From NCBI GenBank assembly GCA_031264875.1, contig JAISDK010000034.1:1-8328 (forward strand): 8,328 bases of DNA, read 5' to 3'. The notes below the pieces were generated by a model that saw only the letters and a program-made list of their open reading frames with translations, ran no database searches and had not been told where the DNA came from. Source of the stretch: Prevotellaceae bacterium. Lineage in GTDB: Bacteria; Bacteroidota; Bacteroidia; Bacteroidales; UBA932. Shown one piece after another: positions 1-6,415 of this stretch; within the stretch, counting starts at the first letter, position 1, and every line of letters begins with the position of its first letter. Made by a program: the position numbers and the translations under genes.

Positions 1-10
1 TGTGATAAAA

Positions 11-108
11 TATTGCCGTCAGCTTTAGCTGACGGAACTTTTTGTTCATCTTGTCTTTGGGATTGTGTCCTGCATTTCCTTCTCCGACAGCTAAAGCTGA
101 CGGCAATA
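11..108. repeat. Pair of inverted hairpin repeats (REP-like)
   Basis: Two 25-bp arms, 11-35 and 84-108, are inverted copies of each other with 24 of 25 bases matching, separated by a 48-bp spacer. Each arm is also a near-palindrome. The left arm forms a perfect 9-bp stem, CCGTCAGCT with AGCTGACGG, around a TT centre (16-35). The right arm (84-103) forms the same stem with one A-A mismatch. A hairpin at two scales is typical of dispersed intergenic REP or BIME-like elements or a small MITE. The left arm is followed by AACTTTTT, so it could also act as a terminator for plus-strand transcription. No ORF lies in 1-164. That the element is multi-copy in the genome is inference; only this pair is visible. 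Confidence 0.7.
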
Positions 109-163
109 CAATCGCTTAAATAATCTCTGTTATATCCTGTTTAGTTCGCATATCTAAATTATA

Positions 164-202
164 AGTACCGACCGAAACCGTTACCCGGTTCCAGTCGGTA
201 CT
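164..202 (-). terminator. Long hairpin, probable 3' end of the GH3 operon
   Basis: Positions 165-180 and 186-201 form a 16-bp stem around a 5-nt loop, extended by an A-T pair at 164/202. Two of the pairs are G-U in a minus-strand transcript but would be C-A mismatches in a plus-strand transcript. This points to RNA made from the minus strand. It lies about 50 nt past the stop of the small ORF and follows the last genes of the minus-strand unit. The sequence after the stem (TTATAATTT) is U-rich but has no clean U-run, so it may be a weak terminator or a 3'-end stabilising structure. Confidence 0.55.
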
Positions 203-251
203 AATGTTTAGTTACGGCAAATCACCATGTGTGTTTCACCGGAACGGAATA

Positions 252-383
252 TCATTCAACTAATATCAGATCTTCGATATCAGCCGAACCGTTACTTGAA
301 ACGCTACCGATACGCTCATCTTTTTTTGGTGTCAGAATCGAATCATAGAGTTCGACATGCACTCTGATTTCATTTTCTGCCAT
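252..383 (-). CDS. 43-aa ORF resembling a truncated HU-like DNA-binding protein
   Basis: ATG at 381-383 opens 43 codons ending in TGA at 252-254, 38 nt after the GH3 stop and on the same strand. The peptide starts MAENEIRVHVELYDSILTP and continues through a basic KKDERIG stretch and VSSNGSADIEDLI. From memory this resembles the first ~40 residues of Bacteroidetes HU-like (HU-HIG, PF14848-type) proteins, which normally run well beyond 100 residues. No continuation is visible in any frame after the stop: the remaining frames close within a few codons and the sequence then enters a hairpin. It is therefore either a decayed N-terminal remnant or a stand-alone micro-protein. The upstream sequence is AT-rich (TAATAATTT before ATG), normal for Bacteroidetes. 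The family match is a recollection, not a search result. Confidence 0.45.
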   Translation of the reverse strand: MAENEIRVHVELYDSILTPKKDERIGSVSSNGSADIEDLILVE

Positions 384-421
384 AAATTATTATGATTTAA
401 TTGTTAATAATTTAACAAGTT

Positions 422-3028
422 TCATGATTTCACAGTTAATGTAACCGATTTCAATGCTGAATCGGCAGACGAACCGCCGTACAGTATTTCATATTTACCC
501 GGTTTCACAGTCATGCTGTTTGTTTTCGGGTCAAAAAACTCGAAAGTATCCGGAGTCAGTTGAATCGAAACAGCTTCGGCAGTTCCGGCAGCTATACCAA
601 TGCGTCTGAACGCCCGCAGGCTCTTGGCAGGACCTTCGGGATCTTGCAGATTGCGCACATACACCTGAACCACTTCGTCGCCATCGGCCGACCCCGTATT
701 TTTAACACTGAAATTCAACGAAACAGTTTCCTTTCTGCCGATACTGTTTTTGTCAAGGCTTGCCGTTCCGTACTCAAAAGTCGTATAACTCAGGCCGTAT
801 CCGAAGGGATACAGCGGTTCGCCCCTGAAATACCGGTAAGTGCGACCTTTGGCTATGCCGTAGTCCTCAAAATCAATAAGCTGGTCGGACGAAGCGTAGA
901 AAGTCAGCGGCAAGCGTCCCGCCGGATTATAGTCGCCAAAAAGCACGTCGGCCACAGCCGTTCCGCCCATCTGTCCACCATACCAGGCATTAATCATGGC
1001 GTCGGTAAGTTCGGCCTCGCGGGTCAGGGCAAATGTGCTTCCCGTGCAGATGACAAAAACTACCGGTTTACCGAGTTTCGCAAGCGCCTTAAGCAGATTC
1101 ACCTGTACCCGAGGCAAATCTATATCGGTACGGTCGCCGCCCTTGAATCCGGGATAGTTCACGCTCATTTCCTCGCCTTCCAGAAAACGCGAGATGCCGC
1201 CGGCAAAAACAATAGCGTCAGCGTCCTTCACCTTCTGCGCAACCGCCTCGTAATCCATATCTTTCCTGTATCCGAAATCGAAATTCAGGAAAGCGACGCC
1301 CTTGTCGGCCTTGTAAAATTCGACCACAATCGGATATTTCTGACCTTTAACAACGTTTATCGTATGACTGTCCTTGAACGACTTATTATCCGTTCCCCAG
1401 CGTGCCACGGCTTCCTTACCGCTAACGGTTAAACGATATCCGTCGCTTCCCGAAATCTTAAAAAGCAGTTCGCCTGTTTCGGTAGCGGTAAAAGTAGATT
1501 CAAACCTGGCGGAGAAATCGTTGAGATTCACGCCCGGCACAAAAACGGTGTTTCCTCCGGCATGAAATTCAAACGGCTGTGCAACCTGCGTCACCGCGGC
1601 CGCATTTCCCATCAAATCCTTTGTATTCCAAAAAGTAGCGTGGAATCCCGGCTTGCCCTTGTACATAGCTTCGTTGAACTGGCTGAAAAACACCTTGTCG
1701 TCCACCAGATCGCAGCCTTTCTCGTAAATCACAGCGCCTTCCGGCAATTTCGCCTGTATCCCCTGAAGAATAGTGACAGTGCTGGTCGGCGTGCCGGAAT
1801 AGTTTGCCCACAGCATCACGGAATCGTGAGCGTTAGGCCCGATTACTGCAACCTTCTGCAGATTCTTCGACAGCGGCAGAGTCTTGTTCTTATTGCTCAG
1901 CAGGACAATGGACTTGCGTGCCATTTCCAGCGCTTTGGCCTTGTGCTCATCGCTTTCGACAACGGAGTAGGGTATTGACGACCATGCAACGTCCTCGTCC
2001 CTGTCGAACAGACCCAGTTGAAAACGTGCGCGCAGCAGCCGCAATACCGAAACGTCTATCTGCTTTTCGGATATCAGTCCGGTTTTGCAGGCATTGACAA
2101 GCGACTTGTAAACGCCGCCACATTCAAGGTCTGTTCCCGTAATAACAGCGTCGGCAGCAGCTTCTTCGGCAGACTTATGAGTACCATGCCGTCCTTCCCT
2201 GAAAAAATCGTCGATAGCGCCGCAGTCCGATACCACAACGTTCTCGTATCCCCATTCGTTACGGAGAATATTTACCAGCAGCGCATTGCTGCCGCAGCAC
2301 GGCTCGCCTTCAAACCTGTTGTAGGCGCACATCACCTCCTTGACGCCGGCTTCCCTGACCAGCGCCTTGAAGGCAGGCAGGTAAGTTTCGTGGAGATCAC
2401 GACTTGAAATGTTTGCGGCATTGAAAGAATGTCTGTTCCATTCCGGCCCGCTATGCACCGCATAGTGCTTGGCACAAGCATGTGCTTTGCTGTACTTTGC
2501 AGTCATATCGCCCTGCAAGCCTCTCACCGCCGCCACTCCGATTCTGCTGGTCAGATACGGATCTTCGCCGTAGGTTTCCATGCCACGTCCCCATCGCGGG
2601 TCGCGGAAAATGTTCACGTTAGGCGTCCAGAACGTCAGTCCCCTGTATCGTCTCAACTCATTTTTATTCTTAAAATCATGATGTTTGGCTCGGGCTTCAT
2701 CGGAAACCATGTCAAACATTTCGTACACGGCCTTGTCGTCAAACGTGGCGGCGAGACCGATAGACTGCGGAAACACAGTAGCTTTTCCAGCGCGTGCAAT
2801 TCCGTGTAAAGCTTCGTTCCACCAGTCGTAAGGTGGAATTCCCAGGCGTTCAATGGCGGCCGACTTGTTGGTCATCAGCAGCACTTTTTCCTCCAGAGTC
2901 AGCCGGCTCAGCAAGTCAGCCGCTCTCCGGTCAAAACTCAGCGACACATCCTGATATCGACAACTGTCACCGTTGCAGCCCAAAAACGCGAATGTTAAAA
3001 ACAATAAGAAAAATACTTTATATTTCAT
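422..3028 (-). CDS. GH3 beta-glucosidase/beta-xylosidase lipoprotein with inserted PA14 domain
   Basis: An 868-aa family GH3 exo-glycosidase that should remove terminal beta-linked sugars from the non-reducing end of oligosaccharides. It starts with a lipoprotein signal peptide: hydrophobic residues 5-16, then GC with Cys18 as the lipidation site, so it is probably membrane-anchored outside the cytoplasm. The N-terminal GH3 barrel (about 42-340) contains WWNEALHG (69-76), the DPRWGRGMETYGEDP block (143-157), KH at 187-188, and VVSDCGAID with Asp268 as the expected catalytic nucleophile. The second GH3 domain starts near 372, is interrupted by a PA14 domain (about 461-587) that may shape substrate or glycan binding, and resumes near 595. 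FLEGEE (615-620) holds candidate acid/base glutamates. A fibronectin-III-like domain ends the protein (about 785-855). WWNEALHG and SDCGAI resemble the xylan 1,4-beta-xylosidase branch, but the sugar specificity cannot be fixed from sequence. It follows the DUF4861 gene by 30 nt. Confidence 0.93.
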   Translation of the reverse strand: MKYKVFFLLFLTFAFLGCNGDSCRYQDVSLSFDRRAADLLSRLTLEEKVLLMTNKSAAIERLGIPPYDWWNEALHGIARAGKATVFPQSIGLAATFDDKAVYEMFDMVSDEARAKHHDFKNKNELRRYRGLTFWTPNVNIFRDPRWGRGMETYGEDPYLTSRIGVAAVRGLQGDMTAKYSKAHACAKHYAVHSGPEWNRHSFNAANISSRDLHETYLPAFKALVREAGVKEVMCAYNRFEGEPCCGSNALLVNILRNEWGYENVVVSDCGAIDDFFREGRHGTHKSAEEAAADAVITGTDLECGGVYKSLVNACKTGLISEKQIDVSVLRLLRARFQLGLFDRDEDVAWSSIPYSVVESDEHKAKALEMARKSIVLLSNKNKTLPLSKNLQKVAVIGPNAHDSVMLWANYSGTPTSTVTILQGIQAKLPEGAVIYEKGCDLVDDKVFFSQFNEAMYKGKPGFHATFWNTKDLMGNAAAVTQVAQPFEFHAGGNTVFVPGVNLNDFSARFESTFTATETGELLFKISGSDGYRLTVSGKEAVARWGTDNKSFKDSHTINVVKGQKYPIVVEFYKADKGVAFLNFDFGYRKDMDYEAVAQKVKDADAIVFAGGISRFLEGEEMSVNYPGFKGGDRTDIDLPRVQVNLLKALAKLGKPVVFVICTGSTFALTREAELTDAMINAWYGGQMGGTAVADVLFGDYNPAGRLPLTFYASSDQLIDFEDYGIAKGRTYRYFRGEPLYPFGYGLSYTTFEYGTASLDKNSIGRKETVSLNFSVKNTGSADGDEVVQVYVRNLQDPEGPAKSLRAFRRIGIAAGTAEAVSIQLTPDTFEFFDPKTNSMTVKPGKYEILYGGSSADSALKSVTLTVKS

Positions 3029-3058
3029 ATCTTCAACTAATTAATTTGATACTTCAAT

Positions 3059-4198
3059 TTAAAAAAAACTTACCTTAAGTGGAACTCTAAGGCTTTCCGA
3101 AAATTCGGCGATATACTTCTCAAAAACAGCGATACTCGTAAATATTCCCGCCCTGCTCCATCCGTAACCGGAATAGTATGTCAGCGGACGGTCGTATTCG
3201 CAGACAGCCAGAACATGCGAATACCATTCGTTTCCAGCCTTGTATGTATTTACGGCTGTTTTTTCGTATCCTTTGGGGAATACCATTGCCATAAATACGC
3301 TTTCGACCTTGCTGCTGTACGGTTCGGCATATATCAGGTAATTGCCGTTTGCCACAACCGAATCGTTTCCAGCGCGTTTCACAAAACCGGCGGCCACAGT
3401 CATTTTTCCGGAAAGGCCTTCGTAAAACTGTGTTATTTTCGTCAGCTGCGAACCTGCGTCTATGGAAAACGCACGGATTTCCGGATATTCCTTCCCGTTC
3501 ACGTTAATCGCATTATACACAAGCTTAAACGTGGAACGCACAGGGCCGTTATCCAGCACTTCGTAAGCAGCAAAATTTTCGTTCAGCCATAATGAATCGT
3601 TCACGAACGGCGCCATTCCTCCGGCTCCCAGCGAGCGGCCAACTTTATAATCGTCAAGCCCTTCGCCATGATCCTCGTGATACGATCCCTTTCCGGCCAA
3701 ATCGTCCTTATACCATTTGTCGATAACCAGTCTGTCAGTTCTTTTATACCAGGCGTCTATGCCGTTGCTTGGCCCATCGACAGGTTTCAGCGCCGGCCCG
3801 TATATTCGGAACGCCACCCTGTTGTTTTCCCATGCGAAATCGTCTTTTCGCTCGCTGACAAACCGGGCATGGGTTTTAGGCTCGAACTTCCTGATTTCCT
3901 TTCCCTGCTTCAGTACAAACGACCGAGTTTCCCCGGCTTTCACATCAAGCTGAAAGATAAATTTACTGTCGTATGTTATCTGGTATGCCACAGATGCGTT
4001 TTCCGCATCCGTAAGTTCGAGTTTCCCATAGTCGGGATTACCAAGTTTATGAGCTACATCCTGTAACGGGATTTCCACTGTCTGACTTTCCCTGTCAAAT
4101 CCCGAAGGATTCATTACCGTCAGCGTCATTTTTTTCTCCCCGCACGAGGTAAACAGCGCCAACACAACAGCGGCTGAAAACAGCAGTCTTTTCCGCAT
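3059..4198 (-). CDS. DUF4861 family lipoprotein
   Basis: A 379-aa protein that I recognise as DUF4861 (PF16153), a Bacteroidetes family often found among carbohydrate-use genes but without a role I can state. The frame is open up to a TTG at 4249 with another ATG at 4225. I chose ATG 4198 because it gives a compact signal peptide, MRKRLLFSAAVVLALFTSC, with Cys19 as the lipidation site followed by GEKK. Notable conserved-looking blocks, numbered from this start, are YGPALKPVDGPSNGIDAW (133-150), the His/Asp/Glu-rich YHEDHGEGLDD (173-183), which could bind metal or be catalytic, and YYSGYGWSRAGI near the C-terminus (341-352). The C-terminus ends normally in PLKVSFF. It lies 52 nt after the hexokinase stop and 30 nt before the GH3 gene, so it probably acts on the same saccharide outside the cytoplasm. 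Enzyme and binding protein are both possible. Confidence 0.75.
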   Translation of the reverse strand: MRKRLLFSAAVVLALFTSCGEKKMTLTVMNPSGFDRESQTVEIPLQDVAHKLGNPDYGKLELTDAENASVAYQITYDSKFIFQLDVKAGETRSFVLKQGKEIRKFEPKTHARFVSERKDDFAWENNRVAFRIYGPALKPVDGPSNGIDAWYKRTDRLVIDKWYKDDLAGKGSYHEDHGEGLDDYKVGRSLGAGGMAPFVNDSLWLNENFAAYEVLDNGPVRSTFKLVYNAINVNGKEYPEIRAFSIDAGSQLTKITQFYEGLSGKMTVAAGFVKRAGNDSVVANGNYLIYAEPYSSKVESVFMAMVFPKGYEKTAVNTYKAGNEWYSHVLAVCEYDRPLTYYSGYGWSRAGIFTSIAVFEKYIAEFSESLRVPLKVSFF

Positions 4199-4250
4199 GA
4201 CGCTCAAAAACAAATTGCCGTACATATCTGCCGTATTTATGTTTAACAAC

Positions 4251-5459
4251 TCAGGATAATGCGGCTATTGCTGACCCGACAAGATTGGCGTTTGCCACTA
4301 CCGGGATATGAACTTGAATGTCAAGGCCAAATTCGGCCAGTAACAGATGAAGCTCGTCCAGCACGATTTCCTTGTAATTCTTGTCATGGCAGTCGTGACT
4401 CCAGAACAGACTTCCTTCCGCCGTCAGGCAAACGCTTTTGATGGAATTGTCGTATAGATACATAACGAGAATCAGACCTGCAAGCGAGGCTGCAACAAGT
4501 TTTGCCGACCGCTGATATATCCACCGCGACACGCGAACATATCTTTTTCTGTGAATGTCGGGGAAGTTCATTATGCTTGTCAGTTTCTGAGCGTCAAACT
4601 TTTCCTCGAATTTGTCGCACGGGAAGACCGATTTCAGTATTTCGCCCAGATACATTCCCGAAACGCTTTTTTCAAAACGCTGCCGTCCTTTGCTGTCGGA
4701 ACAGGCATCAACCTTGTCGTCGATCACCGTCAAGTGTGGAGGATAGAAGTTTCCGGACTCCAGATTGATGGGAATCAGTCCTTCCCGAAGATAACAGGGG
4801 TCAAGCTTTCCGATTCTGTTCGAATGGATAAACGTCGCCATATTGGTGCCTGTTCCCACAATCAGACCGATATGAGCCTGAGCGCTTTTGTCGGTCAATC
4901 CGGAGAAAAGGCTTGCGATAGTGTCGTTTATAACCTTGATACTCGTAAATTCAGCATGTTCGAGATTCTTGTTCAGGTATTCCATCAGGGGTTTGCCTAC
5001 AAAATCGTTGATCATTTCCACGATATTCACTCCTTTGGTCCAGCGAAGCAGTTTTGCGTCGCCATTGCGCACGGGTTCAGCCGGATATGAAAAACAGTAT
5101 CCGATAGAATGTACGCCTTCCAGATTGAGTTCGCTGATGAGATCGGCGATTTCCCTGAAAAGGTTTTCGCGAGTAAATCCTTCTTCCTTCATCAGTGAAA
5201 GGTCTTTTTTGAATCCGTTTTCAGGACGGATAATGGGTTTGCCATCAACAAAATCGACTATTGCCGCTCTGTAATTTGTTCCGCCAAGGTCGAGAACAAG
5301 GGCTTTTCCCTGTTCGATACTCTTGTTGGGATTAATGTAAGTAGGAAGGCACTGCACTTCCATGTCGTCTTTTACAAGACCTTCAATTACTTTTGCTTTA
5401 AGGGATAAAGCAATTTTTTTTAACTCTTCAGTCTCTAAATCAAATATATTCTTCTTCAT
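4251..5459 (-). CDS. Eukaryotic-type hexokinase
   Basis: A 402-aa cytoplasmic ATP-dependent sugar kinase of the hexokinase family, expected to make hexose 6-phosphate. Motifs appear in the family order: LDLGGTN (56-62, phosphate binding), CFSYPAEP (122-129, sugar-loop Ser/Pro), TKG (141-143), INDT with catalytic Asp179 (177-180), GTGTN (202-206), NLESGNF (232-238, sugar-binding Glu234), FEKSVSGMYLGE (262-273, Glu263), and AEGSLFW (347-353, adenosine region). The length is close to a single-domain hexokinase half and no regulatory half is present. This is the hexokinase of animals and yeast, also found in Bacteroides, and not the ROK-type glucokinase. NLESGNF departs from the common NxEWGxF, so a changed sugar preference is possible. 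It is the first gene after a good Bacteroidetes -7 box and leads the operon with the DUF4861 and GH3 genes. Confidence 0.93.
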   Translation of the reverse strand: MKKNIFDLETEELKKIALSLKAKVIEGLVKDDMEVQCLPTYINPNKSIEQGKALVLDLGGTNYRAAIVDFVDGKPIIRPENGFKKDLSLMKEEGFTRENLFREIADLISELNLEGVHSIGYCFSYPAEPVRNGDAKLLRWTKGVNIVEMINDFVGKPLMEYLNKNLEHAEFTSIKVINDTIASLFSGLTDKSAQAHIGLIVGTGTNMATFIHSNRIGKLDPCYLREGLIPINLESGNFYPPHLTVIDDKVDACSDSKGRQRFEKSVSGMYLGEILKSVFPCDKFEEKFDAQKLTSIMNFPDIHRKRYVRVSRWIYQRSAKLVAASLAGLILVMYLYDNSIKSVCLTAEGSLFWSHDCHDKNYKEIVLDELHLLLAEFGLDIQVHIPVVANANLVGSAIAALS

Positions 5460-5498
5460 GAACTTATATTTTTAAATATGTAAAATTATTTCCGGCTG

Positions 5499-5506
5499 CA
5501 AAAGTA
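5499..5506 (-). promoter_or_regulatory. Bacteroidetes -7 box of the hexokinase operon
   Basis: Read on the minus strand this is TACTTTTG, an exact match to the Bacteroidetes housekeeping -7 consensus TAnnTTTG. It lies 40 nt before the hexokinase ATG, which predicts a short leader of roughly 35 nt. I see no clear TTG-type -33 element about 20 nt upstream, where the sequence is an A/T-rich tract. It is the only match I noticed between the fldA terminator and hexokinase, so it probably drives the whole hexokinase-DUF4861-GH3 unit. Confidence 0.6.
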
Positions 5507-5549
5507 CACTTTATTTTTAATTCATGTGTAATTTAGTGATTTTTTTTTC

Positions 5550-5591
5550 GCCTGCTTGTCGGGGGATAACTGCATTGCAGTTCACGCGGGC
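5550..5591. repeat. Nested palindrome upstream of the hexokinase promoter
   Basis: AACTGCA-T-TGCAGTT (5568-5582) is a perfect 7-bp inverted repeat with a single-base centre. It is flanked by a possible outer stem, GCCTGC (5550-5555) with GCGGGC (5586-5591), in which one pair is G-U in plus-strand RNA. It sits about 60 bp upstream of the -7 box in a non-coding gap, where an operator or a hairpin are both possible. Nothing else in 5460-5650 looks like a gene. Confidence 0.35.
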
Positions 5592-5650
5592 TAAAATTGT
5601 AAGATCAAAAAAGAAAAGAGTTATAATTCATGAACGATTTAGGTGTTATA

Positions 5651-5689
5651 GAAAAAAGGACAGTTTCGCAATAGCTAACTGTCCTCTTC
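5651..5689 (-). terminator. Intrinsic terminator of fldA
   Basis: In the minus-strand transcript AGGACAGTT (5677-5685) pairs perfectly with AACTGTCCT (5657-5665) around an 11-nt loop. The stem can extend by G-U and A-U pairs, and the 3' side runs directly into UUUUUU. It begins 28 nt after the fldA stop codon. The U-run occurs only in the minus-strand direction, so it ends fldA and insulates it from the hexokinase promoter downstream. Confidence 0.85.
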
Positions 5690-5717
5690 TGTTCAAACAC
5701 TTATATACATAAAATTG

Positions 5718-6212
5718 CTATTTTTTAATCAATTCTATCCATGAATCAATTCTTTCGGCGGTTTTGTTTTCTTCGTTATCATTGTCAATTGCCAGTCCCA
5801 CGAATTGGCCGTCAATCACGGCGTCGGTATCACCGGCCTCATATCCGTCGGTCGAGACTTTGCCTGTAAAGTTACATCCACTGTCTTTTATTGCATCATA
5901 GATTTTACGCATCGCCCCGCAAAATGAATCGGAATAGGTATAGGAATCGCCACAGCAGAATAAAGCTACGGTTTTCCCGCTTAAATCTGCAGATTTAAGA
6001 GTGTCAAGATAGTTTTCCCAAAAATACTGCAAATCGCCTATTCCCGTTGATGAGGCGCCAAAAATCAAAAAGTCATACTCCGACAGATCGCCGTCGTTTG
6101 ATTCGATGTTGTGTACGTCTTTCGACGATATGCCTAACTTTCCGGCAATTATTCCGGCAATTTCTTCTGTTGTTCCTGTTGAGGAACCGTAAAATATTCC
6201 TGTTTTTACCAT
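5718..6212 (-). CDS. fldA: Flavodoxin
   Basis: A 164-aa flavodoxin, a small soluble FMN protein carrying one or two electrons at low potential and often standing in for ferredoxin. The phosphate-binding loop GSSTGTTEEIA (9-19) fits T/S-x-T-G-x-T. The 80-101 region, VALFCCGDSYTYSDSFCGAM, carries the second FMN-side loop with Tyr91 and Tyr93 and places it in the long-chain class. FVGLAIDNDNE (137-147) is the usual C-terminal segment. In the first FMN loop, GASSTGIGDLQ (52-62), Thr56 occupies the position where Bacteroides and most other flavodoxins have the stacking Trp. It is monocistronic as far as can be seen: a terminator follows at 5651-5689 and a structured non-coding stretch precedes it. 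Its own promoter is unclear unless it is read from the 6416-6423 box. Confidence 0.95.
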   Translation of the reverse strand: MVKTGIFYGSSTGTTEEIAGIIAGKLGISSKDVHNIESNDGDLSEYDFLIFGASSTGIGDLQYFWENYLDTLKSADLSGKTVALFCCGDSYTYSDSFCGAMRKIYDAIKDSGCNFTGKVSTDGYEAGDTDAVIDGQFVGLAIDNDNEENKTAERIDSWIELIKK

Positions 6213-6264
6213 AATTTCTTAATTATATCTGTTTACAAAAAATTATACTTCAACCTGTAAGGTT

Positions 6265-6411
6265 AAAAAAAAGAGAGGCATCAAGGAGAAAATAAAATAA
6301 AATAGGGTTGAAACAAAATATGAGAAGTTTCCCATGGAAGATGCCCCTCTAGACTATCATTATAAAATCCTTTTCAGGAACTATGAACCCAACTTCGCTA
6401 CAAAAATCAAG
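6265..6411 (-). ncRNA. Candidate small RNA or terminating leader upstream of fldA
   Basis: The glyA-fldA gap contains all the parts of a short transcription unit. A TACCTTTG box (6416-6423) predicts a start near 6410. A long closing stem follows, in which 6340-6349 (GAGGGGCATC as RNA-sense DNA) pairs with 6273-6282 (GATGCCTCTC), ten pairs with one G-U, followed at once by eight T (6265-6272). Inside the stem the bases next to it do not pair (a bubble), then GAAAC/GTTTC can form an inner hairpin. Nearer the 5' end, TCCT-GAAA-AGGA is a small GNRA-type hairpin. The length would be about 147 nt. It may be an independent sRNA (6S-like, given stem plus bubble) or an attenuating leader of fldA. I cannot assign it to a named RNA family. 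Confidence 0.5.
6273..6349 (-). terminator. Closing stem plus U-run in the glyA-fldA gap
   Basis: A ten-pair stem (6340-6349 with 6273-6282) is followed by an eight-T run at 6265-6272 in the minus direction. The intervening 57 nt make the loop unusually large for a simple terminator unless inner hairpins fold it. The element ends the candidate RNA and may also stop read-through from glyA. A further small hairpin, AACCT-TAC-AGGTT (6252-6264), follows directly and could be an alternative structure. Confidence 0.55.
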
Positions 6412-6415
6412 GGCG

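Noticed and set aside
11..108. CRISPR array
   Set aside because: There are only two copies, in inverted orientation, with a single spacer and no cas genes.
560..1432. 290-codon open frame on the plus strand, with several shorter plus-strand frames along the GH3 gene
   Set aside because: They lie antisense to a clear GH3 gene, show no recognisable domain, and are rich in residues expected from the reverse complement of GC-biased codons; they are shadows.
1569..1811. 80-codon minus-strand frame within the GH3 gene, considered as a sign of a frameshift
   Set aside because: The GH3 frame is continuous and motif-complete through this stretch; the alternate frame is an overlap artefact.
4199..4249. 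Longer N-terminus for the DUF4861 protein, starting at TTG 4249 or ATG 4225
   Set aside because: Either start places an unneeded 9-17 residue extension before a textbook lipoprotein signal peptide that begins at ATG 4198.
5461..5717. tRNA or small gene in the fldA-hexokinase gap
   Set aside because: No cloverleaf with a TTC loop and no convincing start-to-stop frame were seen; the GC-rich patch at 5550-5591 is only a nested palindrome.
6242..6334. 30-codon frame on the minus strand starting at an ATG near 6334 and encoding a Phe/Leu-rich peptide
   Set aside because: It runs through the stem and T-rich stretches that explain its hydrophobic composition. A leader peptide is conceivable, but nothing separates it from chance.
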